From DASZHJ01 sp035581425 (GTDB lineage Bacteria; Pseudomonadota; Alphaproteobacteria; ATCC43930; CGMCC-115725): a stretch of DNA of 64,000 nucleotides. The notes under the pieces are model-generated. The model did not search any database, was not told where the DNA came from, and saw only the letters and a program-made list of their open reading frames with translations. Numbering within the stretch: position 1 is the stretch's first letter; each line of letters starts with the position of its first letter. The stretch covers positions 1 through 64,000 of the forward strand of contig DATJVP010000019.1 in NCBI GenBank assembly GCA_035581425.1. The letters run 5' to 3'. The position numbers and the translations under genes are program-made. Shown here in pieces: positions 14,763-23,585 of this stretch.

Positions 14763-17089
14763 GGCGACCGGCGCCTCCCAGCCTCGCGCTGGTCGCTCTG
14801 CGCGAGGTTCGCTTCTTTCGCCGCGACCATGCCGGCCTCTTCCTGCTGCTGGCGATGCCGCTCATCGGCTTCGCGATTCTCGCCTGGACCTTCAGCAGCG
14901 CCGTCGTCCGGGGCCTCGACGTCGTCGTCGTCGACGCCGACCGCTCCGCGACCTCGGAGAACGTCGTTCAATCCCTGGCGGCGGCGCCCAATTTGAGCGT
15001 CACCGAGCGCGGCGAGAGCCTCGCGACCGCGACGCGCGCGATCCGCTCCGGCGATGCGATTGCGGCCGTCTACATTCCCCTGAGCTTCGAGCACGATCTC
15101 CTCGCGGGCCGTCGGCCGCAGATCGTCGCGTTCTATAACAGTCAGTATTTCACGCCCGGAAACATTGCGGCCAAGGGGCTTCGCGACGCGATCAGCGCCG
15201 CAACGCAGCAACTCGCGCTGACCAGCAAGGTACCGCTGCAGCCCGTCGGAGCCGGCCCCCTCGTCGTCGAGGAATACGTCCTCTCCAACCCCGCGACCAA
15301 CTATGCAGCCTTCCTGCTCCGGGCGGTGATGCCGACGGTGCTGCATGTGGTGATCGCCATCGCGACGGGCTATGCGGTCGGCTCGGAGCTTTCGCGGCGC
15401 AGCCGGCGAGCCTGGCTGCGCTGTGCCGGCGGGAATGCGGTCGTCGCGCTTGCGGGGAAGCTTCTGCCGCTGCTCGCTGTGTTCTTCGCGTTCCTCGGCG
15501 TCAATGCGCTCATCCTGGATGCGGGCTTCGATCTTTCCTTCCGCGGCGACGTCCCGATGATCGTCGCGGCTGGGGTCCTCTTCGTCGTCGCCTATCAGTC
15601 GATCGCGACGATCCTGCAGCTCTTGGTGCGCAACCTGGCGCTCGGCCTCAGCCTCACGGCGATCATCACCTCGCCGGCCTTCGGCTTCGCGGGCGTAGGG
15701 CTCCCCGTCCTCGCGATGGGAACCTTCCCGCGGGCCTGGGGCGCGCTGCTTCCCTTGCGTTGGTACCTCGGCATTTTGGTCGATCAGGCAACGCGGGGAT
15801 CACCGGTGCGGGCGTCTGCGGTTCCCTTCGCCATCCTTGCGCTCATGGCGGTGGGGTGGTTCTGCATCGCCTGCCTCTGTGTGCGCCGCTTCGCGGTGGC
15901 GCGTCCGGAGCCCGAGCCGCCGCTGCCGAGCGACGCGCCGCGCGCGGGGATCGGGGGCGCTTTCCTCGGAGAATGGCGGCGCGTTCTCGTCGATCGCGGC
16001 ATCTTCAGCCTGGTCATTGTAGCGCCCGTCTTCTACGGCATCTTCTATCCGCAACCCTATCTGGGGCAGCTCGTGCGGAAGGTGCCGATCGCCGTCGTCG
16101 ACGATGACCACACCGAATTGAGCCGCCGCCTCGTCCAGGCGATCGACGCCGACGAGGCCGTCACGGTCGCGCTGCGCGCTCCCGCGCTCGACGCGGCGCA
16201 GCGGGCGCTCTTCGAGCGAAGCGTCTTCGCGATTCTCGAAATCCCTCCGGACACCGAGCGCGAGGCGCTCAAGGGCAATGCGGCACGGTTGCCCGCTTAT
16301 GTCGACTCCAGCTACTTCATTTTGTTCAACCGGACCCTGCAGGGGATTCTGGAGGGCGTGGGCCATGTCTATGCGTCGAATGCCTCGCGAGGTGCGCGCG
16401 AGGATGGCTCCTTCCTCAACGCCGCGCTCGCGGCCTCAAGCCCGATCGAGTTCCTGGCGGAGCCGCTCTACAATCCGACCGGCGGATATGCGAGCTACGT
16501 CGTGCCTGCGGCCTTCGTGCTCATCATTCAGCAAACGCTTCTGATGGGGGCGACGATGCTGGCGGCGCTTGGCGGCGTCTCCTTGCCCACGGGTTCTCGG
16601 TCGCCGATCGCCGCGATCCTAGGCCGTGCGCTCGCGCACGTCCTGCTTTACGTCCCGGCCCTGGCGCTCTACCTCATCGTCCTGCCGCGGATCTACGGCT
16701 TCTCGACGCTTGGCGGGCTCGGCGCCATGGCGCTCTTCTCGCTTCCCTTCATCCTCGCGACGAGCCTCATGGGCCAGGCCGCAGGCTACCTATTCAAGTA
16801 TCGTGAGACCGCGGTCCTTCTCTTCGTCGCGACCACCCTGCCGCAGTTCTTCCTCGTGGGCGTCTCCTGGCCGCGCGAGATGATCCCGCCGCTCCTCGAC
16901 TATCTGCGCCGCATTTTCCCCAGCGAATCCGCGATCGACGGCCTCGTGCGCATCAACCAGATGGGGGCCACGCTGAGCGAGGTCCGCCCGGATTGGCTCT
17001 ATCTCTGGCTCCTCGTCGCGGCTTATTTCGTGCTCGCGATCCTCGCCGCACGGCGTCGCGCCGCAAAGGAGGTACTCCATGCGGCATAG
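14759..17089 (+). CDS. double ABC-2 permease (two YhhJ-like halves fused)
   Basis: The 776-residue protein contains two copies of the ABC-2 permease layout in tandem. Each half starts with one membrane helix (FLLLAMPLIGFAILAWTF; IFSLVIVAPVFYGIFYPQ), a large extracytoplasmic domain (DVVVVDADRSATSENVV; IAVVDDDHTELSRRLV) and about five further helices. The second half begins near residue 400. Single YhhJ-type permeases are about 375 residues, so this is a fused pair that could form the whole membrane pore from one chain. No ABC ATPase gene is adjacent. GTG 14759 overlaps the upstream HlyD stop; its own stop overlaps the next HlyD start by 11 bases. Confidence 0.9.
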   Translation: MRRPAPPSLALVALREVRFFRRDHAGLFLLLAMPLIGFAILAWTFSSAVVRGLDVVVVDADRSATSENVVQSLAAAPNLSVTERGESLATATRAIRSGDAIAAVYIPLSFEHDLLAGRRPQIVAFYNSQYFTPGNIAAKGLRDAISAATQQLALTSKVPLQPVGAGPLVVEEYVLSNPATNYAAFLLRAVMPTVLHVVIAIATGYAVGSELSRRSRRAWLRCAGGNAVVALAGKLLPLLAVFFAFLGVNALILDAGFDLSFRGDVPMIVAAGVLFVVAYQSIATILQLLVRNLALGLSLTAIITSPAFGFAGVGLPVLAMGTFPRAWGALLPLRWYLGILVDQATRGSPVRASAVPFAILALMAVGWFCIACLCVRRFAVARPEPEPPLPSDAPRAGIGGAFLGEWRRVLVDRGIFSLVIVAPVFYGIFYPQPYLGQLVRKVPIAVVDDDHTELSRRLVQAIDADEAVTVALRAPALDAAQRALFERSVFAILEIPPDTEREALKGNAARLPAYVDSSYFILFNRTLQGILEGVGHVYASNASRGAREDGSFLNAALAASSPIEFLAEPLYNPTGGYASYVVPAAFVLIIQQTLLMGATMLAALGGVSLPTGSRSPIAAILGRALAHVLLYVPALALYLIVLPRIYGFSTLGGLGAMALFSLPFILATSLMGQAAGYLFKYRETAVLLFVATTLPQFFLVGVSWPREMIPPLLDYLRRIFPSESAIDGLVRINQMGATLSEVRPDWLYLWLLVAAYFVLAILAARRRAAKEVLHAA

Positions 17090-18083
17090 CGGGAGCCAGA
17101 GGACCTACACCATCGCAGTCATCGCGGCGCTGCTGGGGGCGGGCGGCATCCTGCTGTTCCTGATATTCGGCTCGGGCGTGGGCGCGCAGCGCGAGCCGGG
17201 TGTCGTGCACGCGACCGAGGTCAAGATCGCGCCAGAGATCAGCGGCCGCCTCCTTCGCTTTTCCGCAACGCCCGGACAGACGGTGCATGCGGGAGACCTT
17301 CTGGTGGAGCTCTCCAACCCCGAGCTCAGCGCGGCGCTGGTCCTGGCGAAGGCGCAGCTCGGTGCGGTCGCAGCCGGGCGGGACCGTGTCTACGCGGGCA
17401 TCCGCGACGAGCAGGTGCAGATGCTCGCCAGGGAGATCGAGACGGCGCGGGCCAACCTGGTCTACGCGGAGCAGCAATTCGCGCGGAATTCGCAGCTCGC
17501 GAAGACCGCTGACGTCTCGCGCCAGCAGCTCGATCAGGCCACCGCCGCAGTCGCCGCCGCGCGCGCGACCCTCGAAAAGGCCGAGCAGGCCTACGAGGCC
17601 GCGCATTCCGGCCCCATACGCGAAGAACTCGCGATCGCCGACGCAAAGGTCGAGGCGGCGGCGGCGGCGGTTGCGGTGATCGAGGCCCGCGTCGCGAAAC
17701 TGCGGATCGTCGCGCCGTCGGATGGCACCGTAACGCTGATCGTGGCGGAGGTCGGCGAGGCCGTCGAGCCCGGCGAGCCCGTGATGACGCTCGACGCGGC
17801 GAGCCGCCGTTGGGCGACCTTCAATCTCCGCGAGGACCAGCTCGGAGAGCTTCGCCTGGGCGGCGCCGTCGAGCTCTTGCCGCTCGGAGCGAGCGCGGGT
17901 GTCGAGGCGAAGATCGCCGAACTCATCCCTCTCGGGGAATTCGCGGTTTGGCGGGCAGCGCGCGTGGTGGGCGACCACGACTTGAACACCTTCCTCGTGC
18001 GCGCCGATGTCGCCGCCGGCAGAGGCTCCGCATTGCAGCCGGGAATGACGGTCCGGCTCGAGCCCGCAACGGGAAACCGCTAG
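17079..18083 (+). CDS. HlyD-family membrane fusion protein (second copy)
   Basis: This 334-residue adaptor has a membrane anchor at about residues 11-31 (IAVIAALLGAGGILLFLIFG), lipoyl halves around residues 40-75 (EVKIAPEISGRLLRFSATPG) and 205-240 (LRIVAPSDGTVTLIVAEVGE), and a coiled coil between. It overlaps the double permease by 11 bases and so completes an HlyD-permease-HlyD operon. Two different adaptors for one permease is unusual. Its end overlaps the convergent MFS gene by 4 bases. Confidence 0.9.
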   Translation: MRHSGSQRTYTIAVIAALLGAGGILLFLIFGSGVGAQREPGVVHATEVKIAPEISGRLLRFSATPGQTVHAGDLLVELSNPELSAALVLAKAQLGAVAAGRDRVYAGIRDEQVQMLAREIETARANLVYAEQQFARNSQLAKTADVSRQQLDQATAAVAAARATLEKAEQAYEAAHSGPIREELAIADAKVEAAAAAVAVIEARVAKLRIVAPSDGTVTLIVAEVGEAVEPGEPVMTLDAASRRWATFNLREDQLGELRLGGAVELLPLGASAGVEAKIAELIPLGEFAVWRAARVVGDHDLNTFLVRADVAAGRGSALQPGMTVRLEPATGNR

Positions 18084-19738
18084 GTCCGAGGGGGCAAGCC
18101 CGCCTCCGAGGGCGGCGGCTGCCGGAGGAACAGCATCATCAGCAGCACGGCCACGACCGCATAACCCAGGACCATGAAGCAGTCGATGTAGGCGAGCACG
18201 TAGGCTTGCTTCTGCACGGCGTCGGCGAGGAGCGCGGTCGCGCGCGCGTGCGCGTCGTCCGCGCCAACGGAGCGGCCGATGACGATGTTGCCCAATAGCT
18301 GCAGCCGCTCTCCCGTGAGCACTGAGCCGGTGGTCACGTGGAGTCCCAGCAGGTTTGAGTAGGTCTGCTCCTGGGTGCGCAGGAATGTCTGGATGAAGGC
18401 CGCGCCGAATTGGGCGCCGAACAATCGTGCCGTCTGCAGCAGCGCGCCGAAGGTGAGAATGTCGCGCGGGCGCAGGTGCTTCAGCGCGAACCACACGACC
18501 GAGGTGAGGCCGAAGGATTGGCCGATCGCCTGCAATATCTGCGAGGGCAGGAAATCCTCGCCTACCCAATCATGCGTGATCTGTGCCGCCATGAAGCAGG
18601 CGCAGCCGACGAGGGCGAAGCCGAAGGCAAGCGGGATTCGCGCATCGACGAAGCGCAGGAGTGTCGCGACGATCGGTCCCAGCAGGAATTGCGGCAGCGC
18701 GATCCACAGCAGTACTCCGCCGATCTCGATTGCGCGGTAATTCTGCACCGTCGTCAGGTATTGCGGGATGATGTAAGCGGTGGAGAGGATGACGAAGCGG
18801 AAGAAGGTGATGAGCAGGAAGAGAAACGGAAGGTTCCCGCTGGCGGCGAAGCGCAGGTTGATCCAGGGCTCATCCGTGGTCATCTCGTGTACGACGAAGA
18901 GGGCGAGCAGGAGGACACCGCCGATGAGTAGGGCGTTGATGAGGCCGGAGCCGAACCAGTCGAGCCGGTTGCCCTGGTCGAGGGCGGCATAAATGAGGCT
19001 GAATCCGAAACTCGCATAGATCTTTCCGGACCAATCCGCGCGCCGCAGCAATTCGCGGTTGATCTCCTGGCGCGGCACTCCGAATTGGATGCAGATGAGC
19101 ATCAGCGGCGCAAGCAGCGCCGTGTCCCAGAAAATCCACTTCCATTGGCCGTGATCGCTGAACCATCCCTCGATCGACGCGGAGATGTTGAGGGAGAGCT
19201 CGAGGTTCATCGCGTAGGCCGCAACGCCATAGACGACCAGCCGGGGCGGCAGCCCCGTGGCCACGAACCCGATCGTCAGCGGTATGAAAGTCCCGGAGGC
19301 AAGACCGCTGATCATCTGGAACACCAGGACGGATTTGATCCCGGGCGAGAAGGGCAGCAGGAAGTTCGAGACGCAGAAGACGACGCAAGAGATCGAGAGC
19401 ACGCGGCGCAGCCCGAAAACCATGCCGAGCCAGGTGGAGACCGGGCCAATGAGCATTTGTCCGACGGTGAAGGAGGTGGTGATCCAGGCGCCTTCGTCGA
19501 AACCCGCATGCACCGCGCCGCGCAGATCCGCCAGGCCGAAATTGGTGATGCGTTGGTCGAGCGTCGAGATTACCGACCCCAGGAGCACGCCGAGCACGCC
19601 GATCAAGGGGCGCGCCGAGAGCGTCGTTGGCGTCTGCGCGGCGCGAACGGCGGGATGGCAGAGCGACGGCATCCCCCGCGATCCGCGCCAGGGCAGCCAA
19701 CTAAAAATGCTGTCCACGGGGTCGCGCGCGACCGTCAT
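18080..19738 (-). CDS. DHA2-type MFS drug exporter (EmrB-like)
   Basis: This multi-helix proton antiporter of up to 552 residues is consistent with the 14-helix DHA2 group. An early membrane segment carries GVLGVLLGSVISTLDQRI (the DHA2 motif usually reads LDxTIVNVALP; here it is LDQRITNFGLADL, as in several EmrB relatives), followed by TSFTVGQMLIGPVSTWLGMV. ATG 19738 has a weak ribosome-binding site; ATG 19672 with GGGGG before it is an alternative. It follows the EmrA-like adaptor by 8 bases, so the pair forms an EmrAB-type exporter. Substrates are unknown. Confidence 0.9.
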   Translation of the reverse strand: MTVARDPVDSIFSWLPWRGSRGMPSLCHPAVRAAQTPTTLSARPLIGVLGVLLGSVISTLDQRITNFGLADLRGAVHAGFDEGAWITTSFTVGQMLIGPVSTWLGMVFGLRRVLSISCVVFCVSNFLLPFSPGIKSVLVFQMISGLASGTFIPLTIGFVATGLPPRLVVYGVAAYAMNLELSLNISASIEGWFSDHGQWKWIFWDTALLAPLMLICIQFGVPRQEINRELLRRADWSGKIYASFGFSLIYAALDQGNRLDWFGSGLINALLIGGVLLLALFVVHEMTTDEPWINLRFAASGNLPFLFLLITFFRFVILSTAYIIPQYLTTVQNYRAIEIGGVLLWIALPQFLLGPIVATLLRFVDARIPLAFGFALVGCACFMAAQITHDWVGEDFLPSQILQAIGQSFGLTSVVWFALKHLRPRDILTFGALLQTARLFGAQFGAAFIQTFLRTQEQTYSNLLGLHVTTGSVLTGERLQLLGNIVIGRSVGADDAHARATALLADAVQKQAYVLAYIDCFMVLGYAVVAVLLMMLFLRQPPPSEAGLPPRT

Positions 19739-19746
19739 GCCGCGGC

Positions 19747-20907
19747 CTATTTAGGGGCAGAAGCGGCGGGGATCTCGCCCGTCCGCGTGTCGACTGTGGC
19801 GATGACCGACATGCCCGGACGCAGCAGGTCCACGAGCGCGGGATCGGGCTCGAGCGTAATCTTGACGGGTATGCGCTGCACGACCTTGGTGAAATTGCCG
19901 GTGGCATTGTCGGGCGGCAGCAGCGAGAACTGCGCGCCGGAGGCGGGCGACCAACTATCGACACGGCCCTTCAGCACCACGCCCGGAAATGCATCGATCG
20001 TGACGCTCGCGGGCTGCCCGATCCGGATGCGCGTCATCTGGGTTTCCTTGTAATTGGCGATGACCCAGATTTTGGGGAGCGGCACGACGCTGATCACTTG
20101 GGTCCCGACGCTGAGGTATTGGCCGGGGTGGACGAGACGCTGACCGACCATGCCGTCGACCGGCGAGACGATGTGGGTATATCCGAGATTGATCTGCGCG
20201 AGATCGCGCGCGGCTTGCGCGACGTTGAGCGCGGCATGGGCTTGCTTGCGCTGGCTGTCGAGCACGTTGAGTTGCTGGCGCTCCTGCGCGAGATGCGCCC
20301 GGTTCTGCTGGACCGCCGCCTCCGCCCGCTTCTCGTTGTCGACGGCCTGCTCCACCGTCTGCGGCGTGCCCGCGATGCGCGTCTCCAGCAGCTTCTCTTG
20401 GCGGACGGCCTCGAGGTGATAGCGCGTGAGATCGGCCTCCGCCGCCGCAACCGTCGCCTCTGCCTCCGCCACCACATCGTCTTGCAGGAGCTTCTGCTGC
20501 TCGATGTTCTGGATGGCGGCCTTCGCCGCGGCGACGCTTGCATCGGCCTGCTCGAATTGGGCGCGGTAGTCGTCGTCGACGATCTCGACCAGAAGATCGC
20601 CGGCCTTGACCCGCTGGAAATCCTCGACGGGCACCGCACGGACATAGCCCGGCACTTTCGCCGCAAGCGGCGTCAGATCGGAGTGGAGGTAGGCATCGTC
20701 GGTCGTCTGCTCCACTGCGGAGCTCACCCACCAATCCCACTCGCGCGCGACGAACGCCACGAGCCCGACGACCAAAATGATGATGACGAGACGAATGACC
20801 GCCGGCGCCCAGGAAAACCTTGGCCTGGGTCTCGGCGCCTCCGGAGCTCCGCTCGACGCGGCGGCGGCAGACAAACCGGGAGCCTCGGGCCGATCGTTCA
20901 AGGGCAT
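19747..20907 (-). CDS. EmrA-like membrane fusion protein
   Basis: This adaptor of 386 residues (ATG 20907; an in-frame TTG at 20919 would add four residues) has a proline-rich cytoplasmic tip and a membrane helix (VIRLVIIILVVGLVAFVA). Lipoyl halves are TTDDAYLHSDLTPLAAKVPG and GYTHIVSPVDGMVGQRLVHP, separated by a long coiled coil of Ala/Gln/Glu. The C-terminal barrel has IWVIANYKETQMTRIRIGQP, which is diagnostic for EmrA. It is first in the operon with the MFS exporter. The outer-membrane channel is not in the window. Confidence 0.92.
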   Translation of the reverse strand: MPLNDRPEAPGLSAAAASSGAPEAPRPRPRFSWAPAVIRLVIIILVVGLVAFVAREWDWWVSSAVEQTTDDAYLHSDLTPLAAKVPGYVRAVPVEDFQRVKAGDLLVEIVDDDYRAQFEQADASVAAAKAAIQNIEQQKLLQDDVVAEAEATVAAAEADLTRYHLEAVRQEKLLETRIAGTPQTVEQAVDNEKRAEAAVQQNRAHLAQERQQLNVLDSQRKQAHAALNVAQAARDLAQINLGYTHIVSPVDGMVGQRLVHPGQYLSVGTQVISVVPLPKIWVIANYKETQMTRIRIGQPASVTIDAFPGVVLKGRVDSWSPASGAQFSLLPPDNATGNFTKVVQRIPVKITLEPDPALVDLLRPGMSVIATVDTRTGEIPAASAPK

Positions 20908-21217
20908 GCCTATCGACAACGCGGAGTGCCGCGCATCCTCGACGCGCCACGGCTCGATTGCAAGATGCAGCGTTGAAAGGACGAGACACGGCGCGGGTTC
21001 GCTACGCCAGCAACCCTAAAGGGGCGGCCCTGAAAATGGAATCCTGTCGAGCACGGATTAGGCAATCTAGTCCGCGAGGCGCATTGCGGGCGCGCAGCCC
21101 AGCAGCTACATAGGAGACACCCCACGTCACGTGCCAGACCCTCAAGCAACGCGTGAATGCCGACCTTCTCGATTTGATCGAGGGTTGAGAGACCCTTCAG
21201 CGAATGGAGCCGGAAAT
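20908..21217. other. intergenic region between emrA-like gene and dps
   Basis: These 310 bases separate two divergent genes and should hold both promoters. The only structure seen is a small hairpin, CTCGAT-TTG-ATCGAG, at 21168-21182, about 35 bases before the dps start. No convincing -35/-10 pair, regulator box or coding frame could be supported by eye. Confidence 0.5.
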
Positions 21218-21694
21218 ATGACGACCGCCGCACGCCAGGGAAGCAATGCGATAATGGAGCTCGCGGGCGCGCTCAATGCGCTCGTTGCGGATTACTTCGC
21301 GCTCTACATCAAAACCAAGAACTATCACTGGCACGTATCGGGCCCGCACTTCCGGGACTATCACTTGCTGCTGGACGATCAGGCGACGCAGCTCCTGGAG
21401 ACGACAGACCCGATCGCCGAGCGTGTGCGCAAGCTCGGCGGCACGACGGTGAAGTCGATCGGCGAGATCGGAAAGCTGCAACGTGTCAACGATGACAATG
21501 CCGACGGCGTCGCCGCGCGCGCTATGCTGGAAACACTGATGGCCGATAACAAGGCGCTGGTCGGCCGCCTGCGCGAGGCGCATGCCCTCTGCGACGAGCA
21601 CGAGGACGTCGCGACAGCGAGCCTCATCGAGACCTGGATCGACGAGGCCGAGGGCCGTGCTTGGTTCCTCTACGAGGCGACGCGCTCCGCTTAG
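21218..21694 (+). CDS. dps: Dps-type DNA-binding ferritin
   Basis: This 158-residue ferritin-like protein would store iron using hydrogen peroxide and protect DNA in starved or stressed cells. The family motif KNYHWHVSGPHFRDYHLLLD (residues 34-53) carries the ferroxidase residues His37, His49 and Asp53, completed by Asp64 and Glu68 (TTDPIAERV). The open frame extends upstream, but ATG 21218 follows GGAGCCGGAA at good spacing and gives the normal Dps length. The N-terminal tail is short, so DNA binding through a basic tail may be weak. Confidence 0.93.
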   Translation: MTTAARQGSNAIMELAGALNALVADYFALYIKTKNYHWHVSGPHFRDYHLLLDDQATQLLETTDPIAERVRKLGGTTVKSIGEIGKLQRVNDDNADGVAARAMLETLMADNKALVGRLREAHALCDEHEDVATASLIETWIDEAEGRAWFLYEATRSA

Positions 21695-21726
21695 GACGCG
21701 CGCCTCGACATGTCGGAGGGAAGACC

Positions 21727-22161
21727 ATGACCGCGCCCACGCTCTTTGTCACGGACGCGCCGAGCACGGAGGCCTGCGATGTCATCGACGACGGGCTCGC
21801 GGGCTACAACGCCGAGCAGGCGGGCTACTGGGACTCACGACGCCTTGCCGTGCTCGCGCAGGACCCGACGAGCGGCCGGATCCTCGGCGGACTCATCGGC
21901 CGCACCTCGCTCGGCCTTCTCTTTGTCGATCTCGCCTTTCTTCCGGCGGAGCTGCGCGGGAACGAGATCGGCACGCGCATGCTCCGGATGGCCGAGGACG
22001 AGGCGGTCCGGCGCGGCTGCCGTGGGGCGGTGCTCTACACGATCAGCTTCCAGGCACCGGGCTTCTACGAGCGACAGGGCTGGCGCGAGTTCGGCCGGGT
22101 CGCCTGCGACCCGCCGGGAACCTTCCGCGTCTTCATGGCGAAGGAGCTCGCACCACCTTAA
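21727..22161 (+). CDS. GNAT-family N-acetyltransferase
   Basis: This is a 144-residue acetyl-CoA-dependent acyltransferase. The central fold motif is FVDLAFLPAELRGNEIGTRM, where RGNEIG matches the acetyl-CoA pyrophosphate loop (R/Q-x-x-G-x-G/A), followed by AEDEAVRRGCRGAVLYTISF and FYERQGWREFGRV, a typical GNAT C-terminal strand. ATG 21727 has GGAGG upstream. It lies 32 bases after dps and its stop shares a base with the next small gene (TAATG). The acceptor is unknown; amino groups of antibiotics or small amines are common in this group. Confidence 0.88.
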   Translation: MTAPTLFVTDAPSTEACDVIDDGLAGYNAEQAGYWDSRRLAVLAQDPTSGRILGGLIGRTSLGLLFVDLAFLPAELRGNEIGTRMLRMAEDEAVRRGCRGAVLYTISFQAPGFYERQGWREFGRVACDPPGTFRVFMAKELAPP

Positions 22162-22442
22162 TGGGCGACGCATCCAGTCGAGGGCGGGCGATCGGACGTC
22201 TGGTCGGCACGGTGCGGCGCGGTCAGAGCGAGAAGGACGGTCGCGACTTCTCCGCGACGCAGGCAAGCGTCTTCCTCGACGGTTTTAATTTTCGCACCTT
22301 CGTCGAGGAGTGCCATCGCGAGAACGCGCGACGCATGGCCGGCTTCGATCCCGCCCTGCTGCCGCCGCGCTCCCTGCCCAAGCTCGCCGGCGCCGCCCTC
22401 AGGGGAATGCGGCTCTGGAAGGGCGCGCGAACTCCGCGATGA
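22161..22442 (+). CDS. small conserved-looking protein of unknown function
   Basis: The frame encodes 93 residues, basic and without membrane segments or a signal peptide. The start ATG overlaps the preceding stop (TAATG) and its stop overlaps the following start (ATGA), a strong sign of a genuine, translationally coupled gene. The middle reads DFSATQASVFLDGFNFRTFV, then ECHRENARRM. I do not recognise a family. Its link to an HpnL-like membrane protein may point to a lipid-related task, but that is only a neighbourhood argument. Confidence 0.6.
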   Translation: MGDASSRGRAIGRLVGTVRRGQSEKDGRDFSATQASVFLDGFNFRTFVEECHRENARRMAGFDPALLPPRSLPKLAGAALRGMRLWKGARTPR

Positions 22443-23467
22443 GGCGCCTCGCCGTTCTTCTTCTTGTTGCGGGGCTCGGCGTCGTCACGTTGCTTGTGCT
22501 TCGGCAAGGTATCGGCGCGGTCTGGCATGCCTTGACCGCGATCGGCTGGTGGGGCTTCGCCCTGATCTGCCTCAGCCATCTCGTGCTGATCGGCCTCATG
22601 GGATGGGCTTGGCAGATCCTGTTGCCCCGCGACCAGGGGCTCCCACTGCGCTTCTTCTTCTGGGCACGGCTCGTGCGCGACTCGGGTGCGGAGATCCTGC
22701 CGCTCTCGCAGCTCGGCGGCTTTGCGATGGGCGCGCGTGCCGCGACCCTCTTCGGCATGAGCGGGACGCTCGCCGCCGCCTCGACGGTCGTCGACGTCAC
22801 GATGGAGATGTTCGCGCAGCTCGCCTTCACCGCGCTCGGCTTGTGCCTCCTCGCCCAGGCTCGGCCGGAGGCGCCACTAGTGATGCCGAGCGGCGTCGCC
22901 GTCCTCGCAATGCTCGCCGCGGCGATCACCTTCGTCGCGGTCCAGCGCCGCGGACTCTCCCTGCTCGAGCGCATCACCGGCCATCTCCTCGGCGATTGGG
23001 CGAAGACCGGACTCTCCCTCGGGATTGTCGAGCAGGAAATCCGCGCGATCTACGCGCGGCCGGCGCGAGCCATTCTCTGCACGGCCGTCCATCTCGTGTG
23101 CTGGCTGGGAACGGCGCTCGAGACTTGGCTCGCCCTGTGGCTCATGGGCTTCCCTATCGACGTCACCGCTGTGCTGGCGATCGAGAGCTTGCTCTACGCA
23201 GCCCGCAGCGTCGCCTTCGCGGTTCCCAATGCACTAGGCCTGCAGGAGGGCGCATACATTCTCCTCGGCGGTCTCTTCGGGCTAGCGCCCGAGACCGTGC
23301 TGGCGCTGTCGCTGCTGAAGCGGGGACGCGATCTGACGATCGGCGCGCCGGCACTGCTGTTTTGGCAGAGCATAGAGGCGCGACGGGCGCTCAGCGCGAA
23401 AGGCGCCGCCGCTAGAGACCCGTCCCCACGGCGCCTCGACGCAGCGTCCCTGATCGACCGGCGCTGA
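22439..23467 (+). CDS. HpnL-like membrane protein (lysylphosphatidylglycerol-synthase transmembrane family)
   Basis: The 342-residue integral membrane protein has about eight predicted helices, starting MRRLAVLLLVAGLGVVTLLV. It contains DSGAEILPLSQLGGFAMGAR and a later segment, RSVAFAVPNALGLQEGAYIL, both characteristic of the UPF0104/LPG-synthase membrane family and of HpnL proteins in hopanoid gene clusters. The catalytic domain of MprF is absent. The start overlaps the previous stop as ATGA. An HpnK-type gene lies 10 kb away (33.5 kb), so a hopanoid role is possible but the usual hpn neighbours are absent. Confidence 0.82.
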   Translation: MRRLAVLLLVAGLGVVTLLVLRQGIGAVWHALTAIGWWGFALICLSHLVLIGLMGWAWQILLPRDQGLPLRFFFWARLVRDSGAEILPLSQLGGFAMGARAATLFGMSGTLAAASTVVDVTMEMFAQLAFTALGLCLLAQARPEAPLVMPSGVAVLAMLAAAITFVAVQRRGLSLLERITGHLLGDWAKTGLSLGIVEQEIRAIYARPARAILCTAVHLVCWLGTALETWLALWLMGFPIDVTAVLAIESLLYAARSVAFAVPNALGLQEGAYILLGGLFGLAPETVLALSLLKRGRDLTIGAPALLFWQSIEARRALSAKGAAARDPSPRRLDAASLIDRR

Positions 23468-23585
23468 TCACCGAATCCTACGCCCGTCATCGTTGCGGCG
23501 CCAACACCGGAAACTGGCATCCGCCCGCTGTCGCACGACGCAGTCCCAGTCTAGAATGGCGCCATACCGGGTCGGAGGTAAGTCG

